From Acinetobacter bohemicus ANC 3994 (GTDB taxonomy: Bacteria > Pseudomonadota > Gammaproteobacteria > Pseudomonadales > Moraxellaceae), in contig NZ_KB849175.1 of NCBI RefSeq assembly GCF_000367925.1, positions 211,395 through 275,394 on the forward strand: a stretch of 64,000 bases of DNA, read 5' to 3'. The notes beneath the pieces are model-generated. The model had not been told where the DNA came from and searched no databases. It worked only from the letters and a program-made list of their open reading frames with translations. The position numbers and the translations under genes are program-made. Numbering within the stretch: the first letter of the stretch is position 1; every line of letters starts with the position of its first letter. Shown here in pieces: positions 27,874 through 36,860 of this stretch.

Positions 27874-28200
27874 TTAGATCAGAAAGTCTTCCAGTTTCGC
27901 ACCATTTTCTAATTCAGCAACCAACCAACGCGGTTGTTTACCACGACCGGTCCAAGTATCAACAGGATTCTGTTTGCTACGGTAACGTGGCTCTACAGAC
28001 TTACGGGTACTTTTCTTACGTTTAGTTGCGCCAAACTCTAAAAGCTGTTCAATCGTCAAACCAACTTTATCTGCAATGGCTAAAATTTGCTGATAAGCAT
28101 CTTCAATCGCTTGATCTTTTTTAGAAGCAATTAATGCTTCCGCTTCAACCTGTAAATGTTTTAACTCTTCAACCGATAAATTACTAATGTCTGGCATCAT
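27874..28200 (-). CDS. hns: H-NS family nucleoid-associated protein
   Basis: A 108-residue H-NS-like silencer. It has an N-terminal coiled-coil oligomerization region (about 5-65), a basic linker KRKKSTRKS, and a C-terminal AT-hook-type DNA-binding domain with the TWTGRGKQPRWL motif (core GRGKQP). It probably binds AT-rich and horizontally acquired DNA. Two ATGs in a row (28200 and 28197) follow GGAG; the second has the better spacing. The 150 bases upstream are strikingly AT-rich and could be an autoregulatory H-NS target. Confidence 0.93.
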   Translation of the reverse strand: MMPDISNLSVEELKHLQVEAEALIASKKDQAIEDAYQQILAIADKVGLTIEQLLEFGATKRKKSTRKSVEPRYRSKQNPVDTWTGRGKQPRWLVAELENGAKLEDFLI

Positions 28201-28350
28201 ATTAACTCCAACTAGATTTTATATTTATTTATACAACGCCGACATAATATTTTTATTGCCTAAGATATACAATATAAAAATTTAAATTATCAACAATATT
28301 TAAACAGATTCCATACTTCTATATTTTAATGACTACATTTCTATATATTT

Positions 28351-28779
28351 TTAAATTTGATGATTAACCATTAATTCAATTTTTGTCACTTTCTGCCGAA
28401 TTATTTCAGGAATGGGCAGTTTAAGCATATTTTCTTTGTCCACACAAACCATAACCGCTTCGCCTAATGCAACAATAGCCTGCTGCTGCTCGCTCCATAA
28501 TAAATAGCTCATTCGAAGCGCACTATTACGCATTTCTTCTACACGTGCACCAATTTTAAGTTGATCTGGATAAAATACCGGACGAATATATTTGCACTGA
28601 TTTGATGCAACTACTGTATAAACATCATGTTGAAAAATATTAAGTTCATCCATATAACGAATGCGAGCACTTTCCATATAACGATAATACAGCACATTAT
28701 TGACATGACCAAAAGCATCCATATCCCCCCATGCGACTGGCTGTATATGCACAATGGGATAATCTGACAGCATTAACAT
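28351..28779 (-). CDS. acyl-CoA thioesterase, 4HBT hotdog family
   Basis: A 142-residue single-hotdog thioesterase with the active-site pattern WGDMDAFGHVNNVLYYRYME (catalytic Asp near 21), as in YbgC/FadM-type enzymes. It hydrolyses acyl-CoA thioesters in the cytoplasm; chain-length preference is not readable. It lies directly downstream of the HemY-like gene with an 11-base gap, so it may share that transcript. Confidence 0.88.
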   Translation of the reverse strand: MLMLSDYPIVHIQPVAWGDMDAFGHVNNVLYYRYMESARIRYMDELNIFQHDVYTVVASNQCKYIRPVFYPDQLKIGARVEEMRNSALRMSYLLWSEQQQAIVALGEAVMVCVDKENMLKLPIPEIIRQKVTKIELMVNHQI

Positions 28780-28790
28780 GAATTCACTCG

Positions 28791-29984
28791 CTATATTTTA
28801 ATTTCTACAAAATTTGCATTATTTTCAAATATTAAATTTAACTGTTTGATCAAATCATCCTGACCTTTTAAAGTAGATTTAACCCGTAAATAATTCATCA
28901 TTACGTTATCTGGATATAATTCCAGCATTTTATTCGCTTCTTCATCTCGCGCTGTCGCCGTATATATATGCCATTTCGCAAAGGAAAATACAGGTAAAGA
29001 AGGATATTTATTTTCCCAATATTCAATCCGCTGCTCAACTTTTAAATAATCAGGGTTTTGCTTTAATAATTGCTGTTGGAACCATAAATAAAAAACGTCT
29101 TGGTTAAATTGCTCATCTAATAAATGCAATGCCAAATCTTCATGCTGCTCACTCATTTCCGGCATACGCGATAATACTTTCAACCATAAGGTCTTTATCT
29201 CATAATTTCGATTATAAATTTGATCTTCTAAGTCTAAATAACGCTGTTGTAAATTTTGTAAACTTTCCGTATCTGCTTGATCAAAATCAAGTAATAACTG
29301 TTGTAGCCATGCTTGTTTGGTTTCAGTGCCTAAATGTCCATATTTGGTTGAGCGCAAATAGACCCACGGAAACTGCACGGCAAACTTTTCCCATAACGAG
29401 GTAATACGTACCTCATAAGCACCTTTTACATCGTTTAACCAAGGTGAAAGCTCATGCTGATTTAAAAACTCAAGATGAGTGAGGGCTTGTTCACTGTCAT
29501 TTTGCGCAAGATAAATTTCAATCCGTTGAATTTCAGCCAATTCAAATGCCATGGCATTGGTTTGATTTAATTGTGCAAGTGCTTGTGGATATTGTTGCTC
29601 CATCCAATAGAGTCGAGAATCAATAATCCCTTTTAATAAACCCGATTGAGAAAAAACACCTTGAATAAACGCATGTTGGTCTTGAGCCGCTTCTAATAAC
29701 CAAACCACAGCTAATTGCTCATAAGGATGTAAATTTTTAAAATTAAAAACGGTTTCTAGTTTACGCTGCTCTTTGCTTAAATAACGTTTAATAAACAACC
29801 AAAATAATTGCGTCATTAAAGACAACACCGCAAGAGAGATAAAAATGATCCAAATATTGGTTTGAATTTGCCATTCACGCCAATATAAATACACATAACC
29901 TGCACCATAACCGTAACTTAAAACACTCAGTACGGCGATTATAATTAAACTAATAAAAGCATAGGCAAGTAGAATCTGTTTCAT
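28791..29984 (-). CDS. hemY: HemY-like heme biosynthesis-associated membrane protein
   Basis: A protein of 397 residues starting at the ATG at 29984, 8 bases after the hemX stop, with GGGGTAAG as its ribosome site. Two N-terminal transmembrane helices (about 5-27 and 41-62) are followed by a TPR-rich domain (for example QYPQALAQLNQTN). It belongs to the gammaproteobacterial HemY family found behind hemCDX. Its biochemical role is unproven; it is not the oxidase of the same name in Gram-positive bacteria. Confidence 0.85.
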   Translation of the reverse strand: MKQILLAYAFISLIIIAVLSVLSYGYGAGYVYLYWREWQIQTNIWIIFISLAVLSLMTQLFWLFIKRYLSKEQRKLETVFNFKNLHPYEQLAVVWLLEAAQDQHAFIQGVFSQSGLLKGIIDSRLYWMEQQYPQALAQLNQTNAMAFELAEIQRIEIYLAQNDSEQALTHLEFLNQHELSPWLNDVKGAYEVRITSLWEKFAVQFPWVYLRSTKYGHLGTETKQAWLQQLLLDFDQADTESLQNLQQRYLDLEDQIYNRNYEIKTLWLKVLSRMPEMSEQHEDLALHLLDEQFNQDVFYLWFQQQLLKQNPDYLKVEQRIEYWENKYPSLPVFSFAKWHIYTATARDEEANKMLELYPDNVMMNYLRVKSTLKGQDDLIKQLNLIFENNANFVEIKI

Positions 29985-29991
29985 TAATTTC

Positions 29992-30825
29992 TTACCCCAA
30001 TAATGCACGCGTATTTAAAATTGGCGTAGGAATAACCGTAAATCCTTTTATTTTTTGGATATTCTGAATCAGTTGTCGTGATTTCTGATCGGGTATTTGA
30101 TTCAGCAGTTCAATCATTTCCACTAGCGATTTTTGATATTCCACATACTGACCTTGCTGCAACGCTTGCTGTGCAAGTAATAAGCGCAGTTGCACTTCTT
30201 TTAATATTAAGGGTCTTTGCATTAAAGCCACGGCAGGTTGTTTCGCAGGCTCAATCACAATCCAACGCTGCCAAAAATATTTATTTTGTGGTTGACTGGC
30301 ATTTAATTGTGGCGTATTGATTTCTTGCGTTAATGCTTGATCAAGCTGACGCATCAGCATATCGAGTTTTTCTTGCTGGGCAACTCGAGCACGAACAAAT
30401 TGCTGAATCGCTTGTTGATCTTTCTGAATCACCTGATGCAAACTTTGCTTTAATGATGGTGCCAAAGCATATTGCTCTAGATTACGATCGAGATGCATGA
30501 GTTTATCTAGCGCGTCATTAAATTTTTGCTGTTGCAACATAAATTCAATTAAATCGAGTTGCTGCTTCACAACAAAAATCGGATCGATACTCGAAGATTC
30601 TATTGTTTTTAAATCATGTTCTTTGGGAGTGATTGCTTCATCTTTCACAGTGACATGACGCTGTAAAGCCACCAGCTGATCATTTAAATTTGCATTGCTT
30701 TGTTCAATACGGTGCAGACTGTTGCTGAGTTCTGTCTGTTGTGCAGTAAGTCCAAAGACGTCATAACTTAATTTTAAAATCCAAAGCAGAGCTAAAACGA
30801 GTAATAAAATGAAAATTTTCTTCAT
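29992..30825 (-). CDS. hemX: HemX-like protein
   Basis: A 277-residue protein with an N-terminal transmembrane anchor (about 4-25), a coiled-coil region (about 30-65) and a helical Gln/Leu-rich remainder. It is placed as HemX by its position between hemD and hemY and by the single-anchor coiled-coil layout; sequence similarity in this family is weak. It was once annotated as a methyltransferase, but no S-adenosylmethionine motif is visible. Confidence 0.75.
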   Translation of the reverse strand: MKKIFILLLVLALLWILKLSYDVFGLTAQQTELSNSLHRIEQSNANLNDQLVALQRHVTVKDEAITPKEHDLKTIESSSIDPIFVVKQQLDLIEFMLQQQKFNDALDKLMHLDRNLEQYALAPSLKQSLHQVIQKDQQAIQQFVRARVAQQEKLDMLMRQLDQALTQEINTPQLNASQPQNKYFWQRWIVIEPAKQPAVALMQRPLILKEVQLRLLLAQQALQQGQYVEYQKSLVEMIELLNQIPDQKSRQLIQNIQKIKGFTVIPTPILNTRALLG

Positions 30826-30833
30826 GTGTTCCC

Positions 30834-31601
30834 TTAGACAACTGCAATCTGCTGCAAAATTGAATCTGTTTTTAAATCAGATAATCGCGTGATATTAAAA
30901 CATGCCTGTTGATTTTTTTTATAATCTGAAACAACTTGATACAAGCGCTGCCCCAAAACCAAGTAATGCCCTTTGGCAATCAGCTCATCTTCAGCTTGCA
31001 CCAGATCAATCCAATTGATCCAGCTCGCCTCACTACTCACCACCATATAATATTGTTTTTCTTGTGCCAATTTAGGCAATAACTTGCGAAGGTTTTGTTG
31101 GGTCAACACTGGGCAACGACGCTGATATAAAACAAAATTGAGAATCTCTATGCCCTGCTGTTTCAAGCGATCCATCATAAATAGACGACCGCCTTCACCA
31201 CGCCAAAAAGCAATACAGGTTCCCTCACTCAAGGTTTGTAAAATAGGCAACTGCAACATTCCCTCTGATGTCTCCACCAAAGGAACTTCAGCAGTAATTC
31301 CATATTGAGCTAAAGCTTGGGCTGTGGTTTCCCCAACAGCAATCCACTGGATATGCCGAATAGCCTCAAGTGATAAAGAAGCTTTGGTTAAATAATCCAT
31401 CCCAATTTCAACCGCTGTTGGACTCACCACAACAATCACCTGAGTAGAAGGCAAGCGTTGATAGAGCTCGGATAGGCTGTCCGACCAAGGTTGAGCAACC
31501 AATTCCAACAAGGGTAAATCCAACACCTCAATTTGAGCCATGCGTAATGCATGACTCAAATTTTCAGCACGATCTTGGGGACGCGTATTAATAAACAACA
31601 T
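30834..31601 (-). CDS. hemD: uroporphyrinogen-III synthase
   Basis: A 255-residue HemD starting at the ATG at 31601, one base after the hemC stop. A longer frame to 31706 overlaps hemC and is rejected. The INTRPQ start and the two alternating Rossmann-like domains with VVVSPTAVEIGMDYL and FWRGEGGRLFMM (about 120-125) are typical. It closes and inverts ring D of hydroxymethylbilane to make uroporphyrinogen III. Confidence 0.92.
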   Translation of the reverse strand: MLFINTRPQDRAENLSHALRMAQIEVLDLPLLELVAQPWSDSLSELYQRLPSTQVIVVVSPTAVEIGMDYLTKASLSLEAIRHIQWIAVGETTAQALAQYGITAEVPLVETSEGMLQLPILQTLSEGTCIAFWRGEGGRLFMMDRLKQQGIEILNFVLYQRRCPVLTQQNLRKLLPKLAQEKQYYMVVSSEASWINWIDLVQAEDELIAKGHYLVLGQRLYQVVSDYKKNQQACFNITRLSDLKTDSILQQIAVV

Positions 31602-31602
31602 T

Positions 31603-32520
31603 TTAATAAAACGCTTTAAGCAAATCGCCTGCGCCTTGTTCAAGTAACTTCTGAGCCAGTGTTTCACCCAACTGTTCAGCTTGCTCAGGAGTGCCCTTGA
31701 GTTCAACTTTCAATAAGGTTGCCCCATCGACACTACCGACACGACCTTCAATGTATAGTTGGCCTTGACTTAAAGAAGCATAACCTGCAATCGGTACTTG
31801 GCAACCGCCTTCCAAATACGCGTTGAAAGCACGTTCTGCACGCACACAAATATCGGTCTCATCATGTAACAGCGGTAAAATAAGATCCAGTACCGCTTGA
31901 TCTGCGGCACGACATTCCAAGCCCAATGCACCTTGCCCGACGGCAGGTAAACTAATCTCAAGTTGCAGGGTATGGCGAATACGGTCTGCTAAACCGAGGC
32001 GCTTTAAACCCGCACTGGCCAAGATAATGGCATCGTACAAACCTGCATCTAATTTAGATAAACGCGTACCCACATTACCGCGCAAGTCAATAATTTCAAG
32101 ATCTGGGCGCTGTTTTAAAATTTGGCATTTACGACGCAGGCTTGAAGTACCGACTTTTGCCCCATGCGGCAATTCAGCAAAACTGTGATATGTATTTGAA
32201 ACAAAAGCATCCAACGGATCTTCTCGTTCACAAATCACCGCAAGCGTTAACCCTTCAGGCAATGCCATAGGCACATCTTTCATGGAATGCACGGCTAAGT
32301 CAGCACGACCATCAAGTAATGCTTCTTCTAACTCTTTCACAAACAAACCTTTGCCGCCAATTTTGGCCAAAGGCGTATCTAAGATTTTGTCACCTTGCGT
32401 CACGAAGGTCACCAACTCAACTTTAAGATCAGCATGCATTGCCTCTAAACGGGCACGAATATGTTCGGCTTGCCATAAGGCAAGCGGGCTTTGTCGAGTT
32501 GCAATCTTCAAAATTTTCAT
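31603..32520 (-). CDS. hemC: hydroxymethylbilane synthase (porphobilinogen deaminase)
   Basis: A 305-residue enzyme with the ATRQSPLALWQAEH start, catalytic-pocket motifs HSMKDVP and GTSSLRR, and cofactor-binding Cys240 in EGGCQVPIAGY. It joins four porphobilinogens into hydroxymethylbilane. It is followed closely by hemD, and the upstream gap of about 107 bases to algR could hold a promoter. Confidence 0.96.
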   Translation of the reverse strand: MKILKIATRQSPLALWQAEHIRARLEAMHADLKVELVTFVTQGDKILDTPLAKIGGKGLFVKELEEALLDGRADLAVHSMKDVPMALPEGLTLAVICEREDPLDAFVSNTYHSFAELPHGAKVGTSSLRRKCQILKQRPDLEIIDLRGNVGTRLSKLDAGLYDAIILASAGLKRLGLADRIRHTLQLEISLPAVGQGALGLECRAADQAVLDLILPLLHDETDICVRAERAFNAYLEGGCQVPIAGYASLSQGQLYIEGRVGSVDGATLLKVELKGTPEQAEQLGETLAQKLLEQGAGDLLKAFY

Positions 32521-32627
32521 AAATTTTAGAAACAGTCAATAAGTGCGTTGTTCTAAACTTAACGTGCTGACTTAAAAATGCAAGTAAATTTACGCACTTG
32601 TTGTCAGCAAAATGATGAACATCCGAT

Positions 32628-33368
32628 TTACATTTTCTGTATTCGCTCTCTTAAATGCGGTAAATGACGCCTGCTGACGGCCAAACGCTCCTCCAATTCA
32701 CGACAACGAACTTGATACTGTCCTGAACTAATCACTTCAAGCCCATCCAAAAAATGTACTGAAACCAAGGCATTTCGATGAATGCGAATAAATTGATCGC
32801 CAAATTCATTTTCTAAGTCTTTTAATGTTTCATCAATCAGTAAATTGCCATTTTTATGCCGTACCGTGACATATTTTTGATCTGCTAAAAAATAATAAAT
32901 ATTTTCTACAGGCACCAACTCTACACCTCGGTAGGTTTTCGCCACGATTTGGTGGCGTTTTATGTTTAATTCGTCCATATCTTCTTTTTGTTTTAACATG
33001 CTCATTTGTGCTTGAGTCAGTTTTGTTAAATGATCTAAAACCTGTTGCAATTCCTGCTGCATCACGGGTTTTAATAAATAGCCCTCTGCATGTGACTTAA
33101 ATGCATCTAAAGCATATTCGTCATAGGCAGTACAAAAAATAATGGCGGGCATAAAATCAAGCTGACGCAAATACTGTGCGCAACTCAAACCATCCATTTC
33201 AGGCATTTGAATATCTAAAAGTACCACATCTGGCTCGTGAAATTGCGCCAGATCAAGCGCCTGCTGACCATGTGTGGCTGTTGCAACGACTTGATGCCCT
33301 AGTTGAGTGACTAAACGTGATAAGCGCTCTACTGCGAGAGGTTCATCATCACAAATTAGGATGTCCAT
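32628..33368 (-). CDS. algR: LytTR-type response regulator, AlgR-like
   Basis: A protein of 246 residues starting at the ATG at 33368 behind AAAGGAGG. The receiver domain (1 to about 115) has the acidic pair at 7-8 and phosphoacceptor Asp52 in LLDIQMPEMDG. The C-terminal LytTR DNA-binding domain (about 145-243) includes FIRIHRNALVSVHFL. It matches AlgR by domain layout and by its position between the sensor gene and hemC. In relatives AlgR controls twitching, alginate or envelope genes; the targets here are unknown. Confidence 0.88.
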   Translation of the reverse strand: MDILICDDEPLAVERLSRLVTQLGHQVVATATHGQQALDLAQFHEPDVVLLDIQMPEMDGLSCAQYLRQLDFMPAIIFCTAYDEYALDAFKSHAEGYLLKPVMQQELQQVLDHLTKLTQAQMSMLKQKEDMDELNIKRHQIVAKTYRGVELVPVENIYYFLADQKYVTVRHKNGNLLIDETLKDLENEFGDQFIRIHRNALVSVHFLDGLEVISSGQYQVRCRELEERLAVSRRHLPHLRERIQKM

Positions 33369-33421
33369 TTCTCCTCCTTTCCCAGTCAACATCATTTTTT
33401 TTATAGGTTAACTATGATTTC

Positions 33422-34576
33422 TTATTTATATCGATATTGCACAACTGTGGTAAATATGCCCTTCCCTGCATAGGTCTGAAAAACCACACCGCGTCCATAA
33501 TAAGCTTGTAGACGCTGTTTTACATTATCAACCGCAATTCCATTTCCTTGTCGTAATGTTATTTTATCCTGTGTATAAGGGTTAGTAATGACTATATTGA
33601 CTTGATTTTGCAATATTTCGACCAATATGCTTATCGTACTCTTTGTTAAAAATTTTTCAACTCCATGAAAAATACTATTTTCAATTAAAGGTTGTAAAGT
33701 TAATAACGGAATTTGTATGTGAGAAAAGAGAACTTCCTCATCATATTTCCATTCTACTTGCAACCGATCACCTAATCGAATCTGTTCAATGGCTAAATAA
33801 CGCTGACACAGTTCAATCTCATCTCTTAATCTGACCAACTTAAGCTCTTGAAAGCTTGCACGAAATAACCGCGATAAATTCAGTAACATTTGTTCAGCTT
33901 TATCGGGATCGATGCTAATTAAACTAATGGCACTGTTTAAACTGTTAAACAAAAAATGTGGATGAATACGGGCTTGCATGGCTTGAACACGTGCATTGAG
34001 TTCACTATTTTGTTGTCGTGCCCATTGCTCGCGCAAATACAAATAGCGAAAACAAAATGTCCCAATCAGCACCCCATAGCCCAGATGCAACATCACACCA
34101 TCCAGTAAAATATCTGCTGTTAAATGATGGAAGTGAAAATTTTGTCCGAAATAAATCAAGCCGTTCAGTGCAACAGTAGTCAGCAACAAAATGGCTTGCA
34201 AAAGAATAAAGCCAACACATAACGCTTGTGCAAAACTTAAATGCTGGAATTTTTGCTGAAATCGTTCAATCAATGCGACAAAACACAGTAAAATCCAATT
34301 GATAAACAACATATATTGCAGCAATCGGTCTACACTTAAAGCGCCCCATGATTGCGCTTCTGCTAAAGCTAAAATCATCGCCAAAATATTACTGGCAATA
34401 AATAATTCGATTAAATGTTGCCAACGCCCGATTTTCGTAAAAAAATAGGCGTATGTCTTATTTCCCTTTGTATGAGCAAAAGTTTGGTCATCTTGTCCTT
34501 CGGCAAGTGAACCTGAATTTGTTATACTGTTCTTAGTTCTAATGCTTTTTATCTTATTGAGCCGACATGACCACAT
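33422..34576 (-). CDS. algZ: LytS/AlgZ-type sensor histidine kinase
   Basis: A protein of up to 384 residues. Several transmembrane helices (about 58-175) are followed by the His_kinase domain with the phosphoacceptor motif RIHPHFLFNSLNSA, and an ATPase region with PLIENSIFHG. It pairs with the AlgR-like regulator downstream. The start is uncertain: the ATG at 34576 overlaps the divergent argH start by 10 bases, and the argH -10 element lies inside this N-terminus. No other in-frame ATG or GTG occurs before the first membrane helix. The soluble first 50 residues have low similarity to expectation. Confidence 0.82.
   Translation of the reverse strand: MWSCRLNKIKSIRTKNSITNSGSLAEGQDDQTFAHTKGNKTYAYFFTKIGRWQHLIELFIASNILAMILALAEAQSWGALSVDRLLQYMLFINWILLCFVALIERFQQKFQHLSFAQALCVGFILLQAILLLTTVALNGLIYFGQNFHFHHLTADILLDGVMLHLGYGVLIGTFCFRYLYLREQWARQQNSELNARVQAMQARIHPHFLFNSLNSAISLISIDPDKAEQMLLNLSRLFRASFQELKLVRLRDEIELCQRYLAIEQIRLGDRLQVEWKYDEEVLFSHIQIPLLTLQPLIENSIFHGVEKFLTKSTISILVEILQNQVNIVITNPYTQDKITLRQGNGIAVDNVKQRLQAYYGRGVVFQTYAGKGIFTTVVQYRYK
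34520..34528 (+). promoter_or_regulatory. extended -10 promoter element of argH
   Basis: TGTTATACT (extended TG plus TATACT) lies 39 bases before the argH ATG. No good -35 is visible, which fits an extended -10 promoter. It sits inside the 5' end of the divergent sensor gene. Confidence 0.5.
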
Positions 34577-35997
34577 CTTCTAATTCCTCAAATCCGTCAC
34601 AAACCCAAACTTCGGGTATGTGGGGCGGTCGTTTCTCTGAAGCTACTGACGCTTTTGTTGCTGAATTTACAGCATCTGTACAATTTGACCAACGCTTTTA
34701 TAAACAAGATATTGCAGGTTCTATTGCACATGCAACTATGCTCGCAAAAGTGGGCGTGCTGACTGAGCAAGAACGTGACGACATCATCACCGGCTTAACG
34801 GCAATTCAGGCAGACATTGAAGCAGGTAACTTTGAATGGCGCATTGATTTAGAAGATGTACATATGAACATTGAGTCTCGCCTGACTCAACGTATTGGAA
34901 TCACAGGTAAAAAATTACATACTGGTCGTAGCCGTAACGACCAAGTCGCAACCGATATTCGTTTATACGTGCGTGACGAAATTGACGCGATTTTAACCTT
35001 ACTGGAAAAATTACAAAAAGGCATTTTGGGCTTAGCGGCTAAAAATACCCAAACTATTATGCCGGGCTTCACCCATTTACAAACGGCACAGCCTGTGACT
35101 TTTGGTCATCACTTAATGGCATGGTTTGAAATGTTAGTGCGTGACAGCGAGCGTTTGATTGACTGTCGTAAACGTGTCAATCGCTTACCTTTAGGTTCTG
35201 CTGCGCTTGCAGGTACAACCTATCCGATTGAACGTGAATACACCGCAGAACTTTTAGGTTTTGAAGCGGTATGTGAAAACTCGCTGGATGCGGTCTCTGA
35301 TCGTGACTTCGGTATTGAATTCAATGCCGCTGCGTCTTTAATTATGATGCACTTGTCGCGTATGTCGGAAGAAATGATTCTTTGGACTTCTGCACAGTTC
35401 AAATTTGTCAATATTCCTGACCGTTTCTGCACGGGTTCTTCCATTATGCCGCAGAAGAAAAATCCAGATGTTCCAGAACTTATTCGCGGTAAAACCGGTC
35501 GTGTCTATGGCGACTTAATGAGTCTTTTGACCCTGATGAAAGGTCAGCCTTTGGCGTATAACAAAGACAACCAAGAAGATAAAGAGCCATTGTTTGATGC
35601 CATTGATACCGTCCGTGGTTCGTTAATGGCTTTTGCAGACATGATTCCTGCTTTGGTTCCAAACATTGAAATCATGCGTGAAGCAGCACTGCGTGGTTTC
35701 TCAACTGCAACCGATCTTGCCGATTATTTGGTTAAAAATGGCGTGGCCTTCCGCGATGCACATGAAATTGTGGGTAAAGCGGTCGCATTGGGTGTGCAAG
35801 AGTCTAAAGACTTGTCAGAGCTTACACTTGAACAGCTTCAGCAATTTTCAGATTTGATTCAAGCCGATGTTTTCGAAAAAGCACTGACTCTTGAAGCTTC
35901 TGTCAATGCACGTAATCACATTGGCGGGACTGCACCTGCTCAGGTAGAAGCTGCGATTGCACGTGCTTATACTCGCTTAGAAAAACTTTACGCTTAA
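34567..35997 (+). CDS. argH: argininosuccinate lyase
   Basis: A 476-residue fumarase-superfamily lyase that splits argininosuccinate into arginine and fumarate, the last step of arginine synthesis. Motifs are SRLTQRIGITGKKLHTGRSR (with the HTGRSRNDQ catalytic segment) and the signature GSSIMPQKKNPDVPE near residue 285. The first 16 residues are a Ser/Thr/Asn-rich extension before MWGGRF, which could be an alternative start. It is followed 13 bases later by yggX. Confidence 0.96.
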   Translation: MTTSSNSSNPSQTQTSGMWGGRFSEATDAFVAEFTASVQFDQRFYKQDIAGSIAHATMLAKVGVLTEQERDDIITGLTAIQADIEAGNFEWRIDLEDVHMNIESRLTQRIGITGKKLHTGRSRNDQVATDIRLYVRDEIDAILTLLEKLQKGILGLAAKNTQTIMPGFTHLQTAQPVTFGHHLMAWFEMLVRDSERLIDCRKRVNRLPLGSAALAGTTYPIEREYTAELLGFEAVCENSLDAVSDRDFGIEFNAAASLIMMHLSRMSEEMILWTSAQFKFVNIPDRFCTGSSIMPQKKNPDVPELIRGKTGRVYGDLMSLLTLMKGQPLAYNKDNQEDKEPLFDAIDTVRGSLMAFADMIPALVPNIEIMREAALRGFSTATDLADYLVKNGVAFRDAHEIVGKAVALGVQESKDLSELTLEQLQQFSDLIQADVFEKALTLEASVNARNHIGGTAPAQVEAAIARAYTRLEKLYA

Positions 35998-36010
35998 GGA
36001 AGAATGAGAG

Positions 36011-36283
36011 ATGTCTCGACAAGTTTTTTGCCGTAAATATCAAACAGAAATGGAAGGCTTAGACTTTGCACCTTTTCCGGGTGCGAAAGGTCAAGAATTT
36101 TTTGAAACTGTATCTAAACAAGCTTGGCAAGAATGGCTAAAACACCAAACGACTTTAATTAATGAAAAGCGTTTAAATGTGTTTGAAGCCGATGCGAAGA
36201 AGTTTTTAGAAGAACAACGTGAAAAATTCTTTAGCAATGATGAGTCTGTCGAAAAAGCTGAAGGTTGGACTGCTGAAAAATAA
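36011..36283 (+). CDS. yggX: Fe(2+)-trafficking protein YggX
   Basis: A 90-residue YggX-family protein with the conserved VFCRKYQTEMEGLDFAPFPG start and the helical KQAWQEWLKHQTTLINEKRLN segment. It protects iron-sulphur proteins from oxidation and is involved in labile iron handling. The only Cys (residue 7) is the family cysteine. It is probably cotranscribed with argH. Confidence 0.94.
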   Translation: MSRQVFCRKYQTEMEGLDFAPFPGAKGQEFFETVSKQAWQEWLKHQTTLINEKRLNVFEADAKKFLEEQREKFFSNDESVEKAEGWTAEK

Positions 36284-36388
36284 GGTACGGCCTTATTTTC
36301 TGTCAGACGAGCGCAGTACATCAGCTTTGATTCGCACAGTGTCTACAATTTAAGACTTAAAGCGATACTCATATTGCTTTAAATAAAA

Positions 36389-36414
36389 AGCTCCATTGCA
36401 ATGGGGCTTTTTTT
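36389..36414 (+). terminator. argH-yggX terminator
   Basis: The stem AGCTCCATT/AATGGGGCT with a 2-base loop (36389-36397 and 36400-36408, one G-T pair) is followed by seven T. Confidence 0.85.
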
Positions 36415-36670
36415 GATCTAAATCTATATAACCTGCAAGCTCGGTCTTAGTGAAAAATAAAATGGAGCAGTTGTACTTTACAAACACATTCAAAGCTCAA
36501 TTTTATGCTCAGTTTTTTAGGGCAGCCAGCTCATTTTTGACTGCTCAAAATATGATTATGCTTAAGTCATTTTTTAACATTTAGAAATAACTGTAAACCG
36601 AAACTACATTTCTCAATAAAACGATACATTACAATACAATAACCTACATGATTACAGAAATTCATTCTCT

Positions 36671-36768
36671 TATAATCAATCCCAAGAAGGTGGTTAAACA
36701 TCTTATAAAAATATAAGTATTTCCAATTTCAATCCTAGGTTTCCCCCAAAATCTAGGATTTTTTTTAT
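36671..36768 (+). ncRNA. candidate small RNA
   Basis: A consensus -10 TATAAT at 36671-36676 is followed about 85 bases later by an intrinsic terminator (AATCCTAG/CTAGGATT, 36731-36738 and 36753-36760, then eight T) with a C-rich loop (CCCCC). No open frame of note lies between, and the region is not explained by yggX, which already has its own terminator. The -35 region is poor. A transcript of 80-90 bases starting near 36683 is predicted; its targets are unknown. Confidence 0.45.
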
Positions 36769-36814
36769 CTCGCAGTTTTGTTGATGATTTTTAAAACCAA
36801 TCCATTGAAATAAA

Positions 36815-36838
36815 AAAACGCCTTTATATAGGCGTTTT
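36815..36838 (-). terminator. pgsA terminator
   Basis: The stem AAAACGCC/GGCGTTTT (36815-36822 and 36831-36838) has a T-run on the minus strand, 23 bases after the pgsA stop. Confidence 0.85.
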
Positions 36839-36860
36839 AGCTGAATTCTGAAAACTTAAC

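Larger units (their letters stand above)
36284..36860. other. intergenic gap with terminators and a candidate sRNA
   Basis: This 577-base gap between yggX and the convergent pgsA holds the yggX terminator (36389-36414), a candidate sRNA unit (36671-36768) and the pgsA terminator (36815-36838). An open frame of about 44 codons (36450-36584, plus strand) lacks a ribosome site and is not called. Confidence 0.5.

Noticed and set aside
36450..36584. open frame of about 44 codons between yggX and pgsA
   Set aside because: No ribosome site and no homologous pattern; it lies in a gap that also carries regulatory signals.
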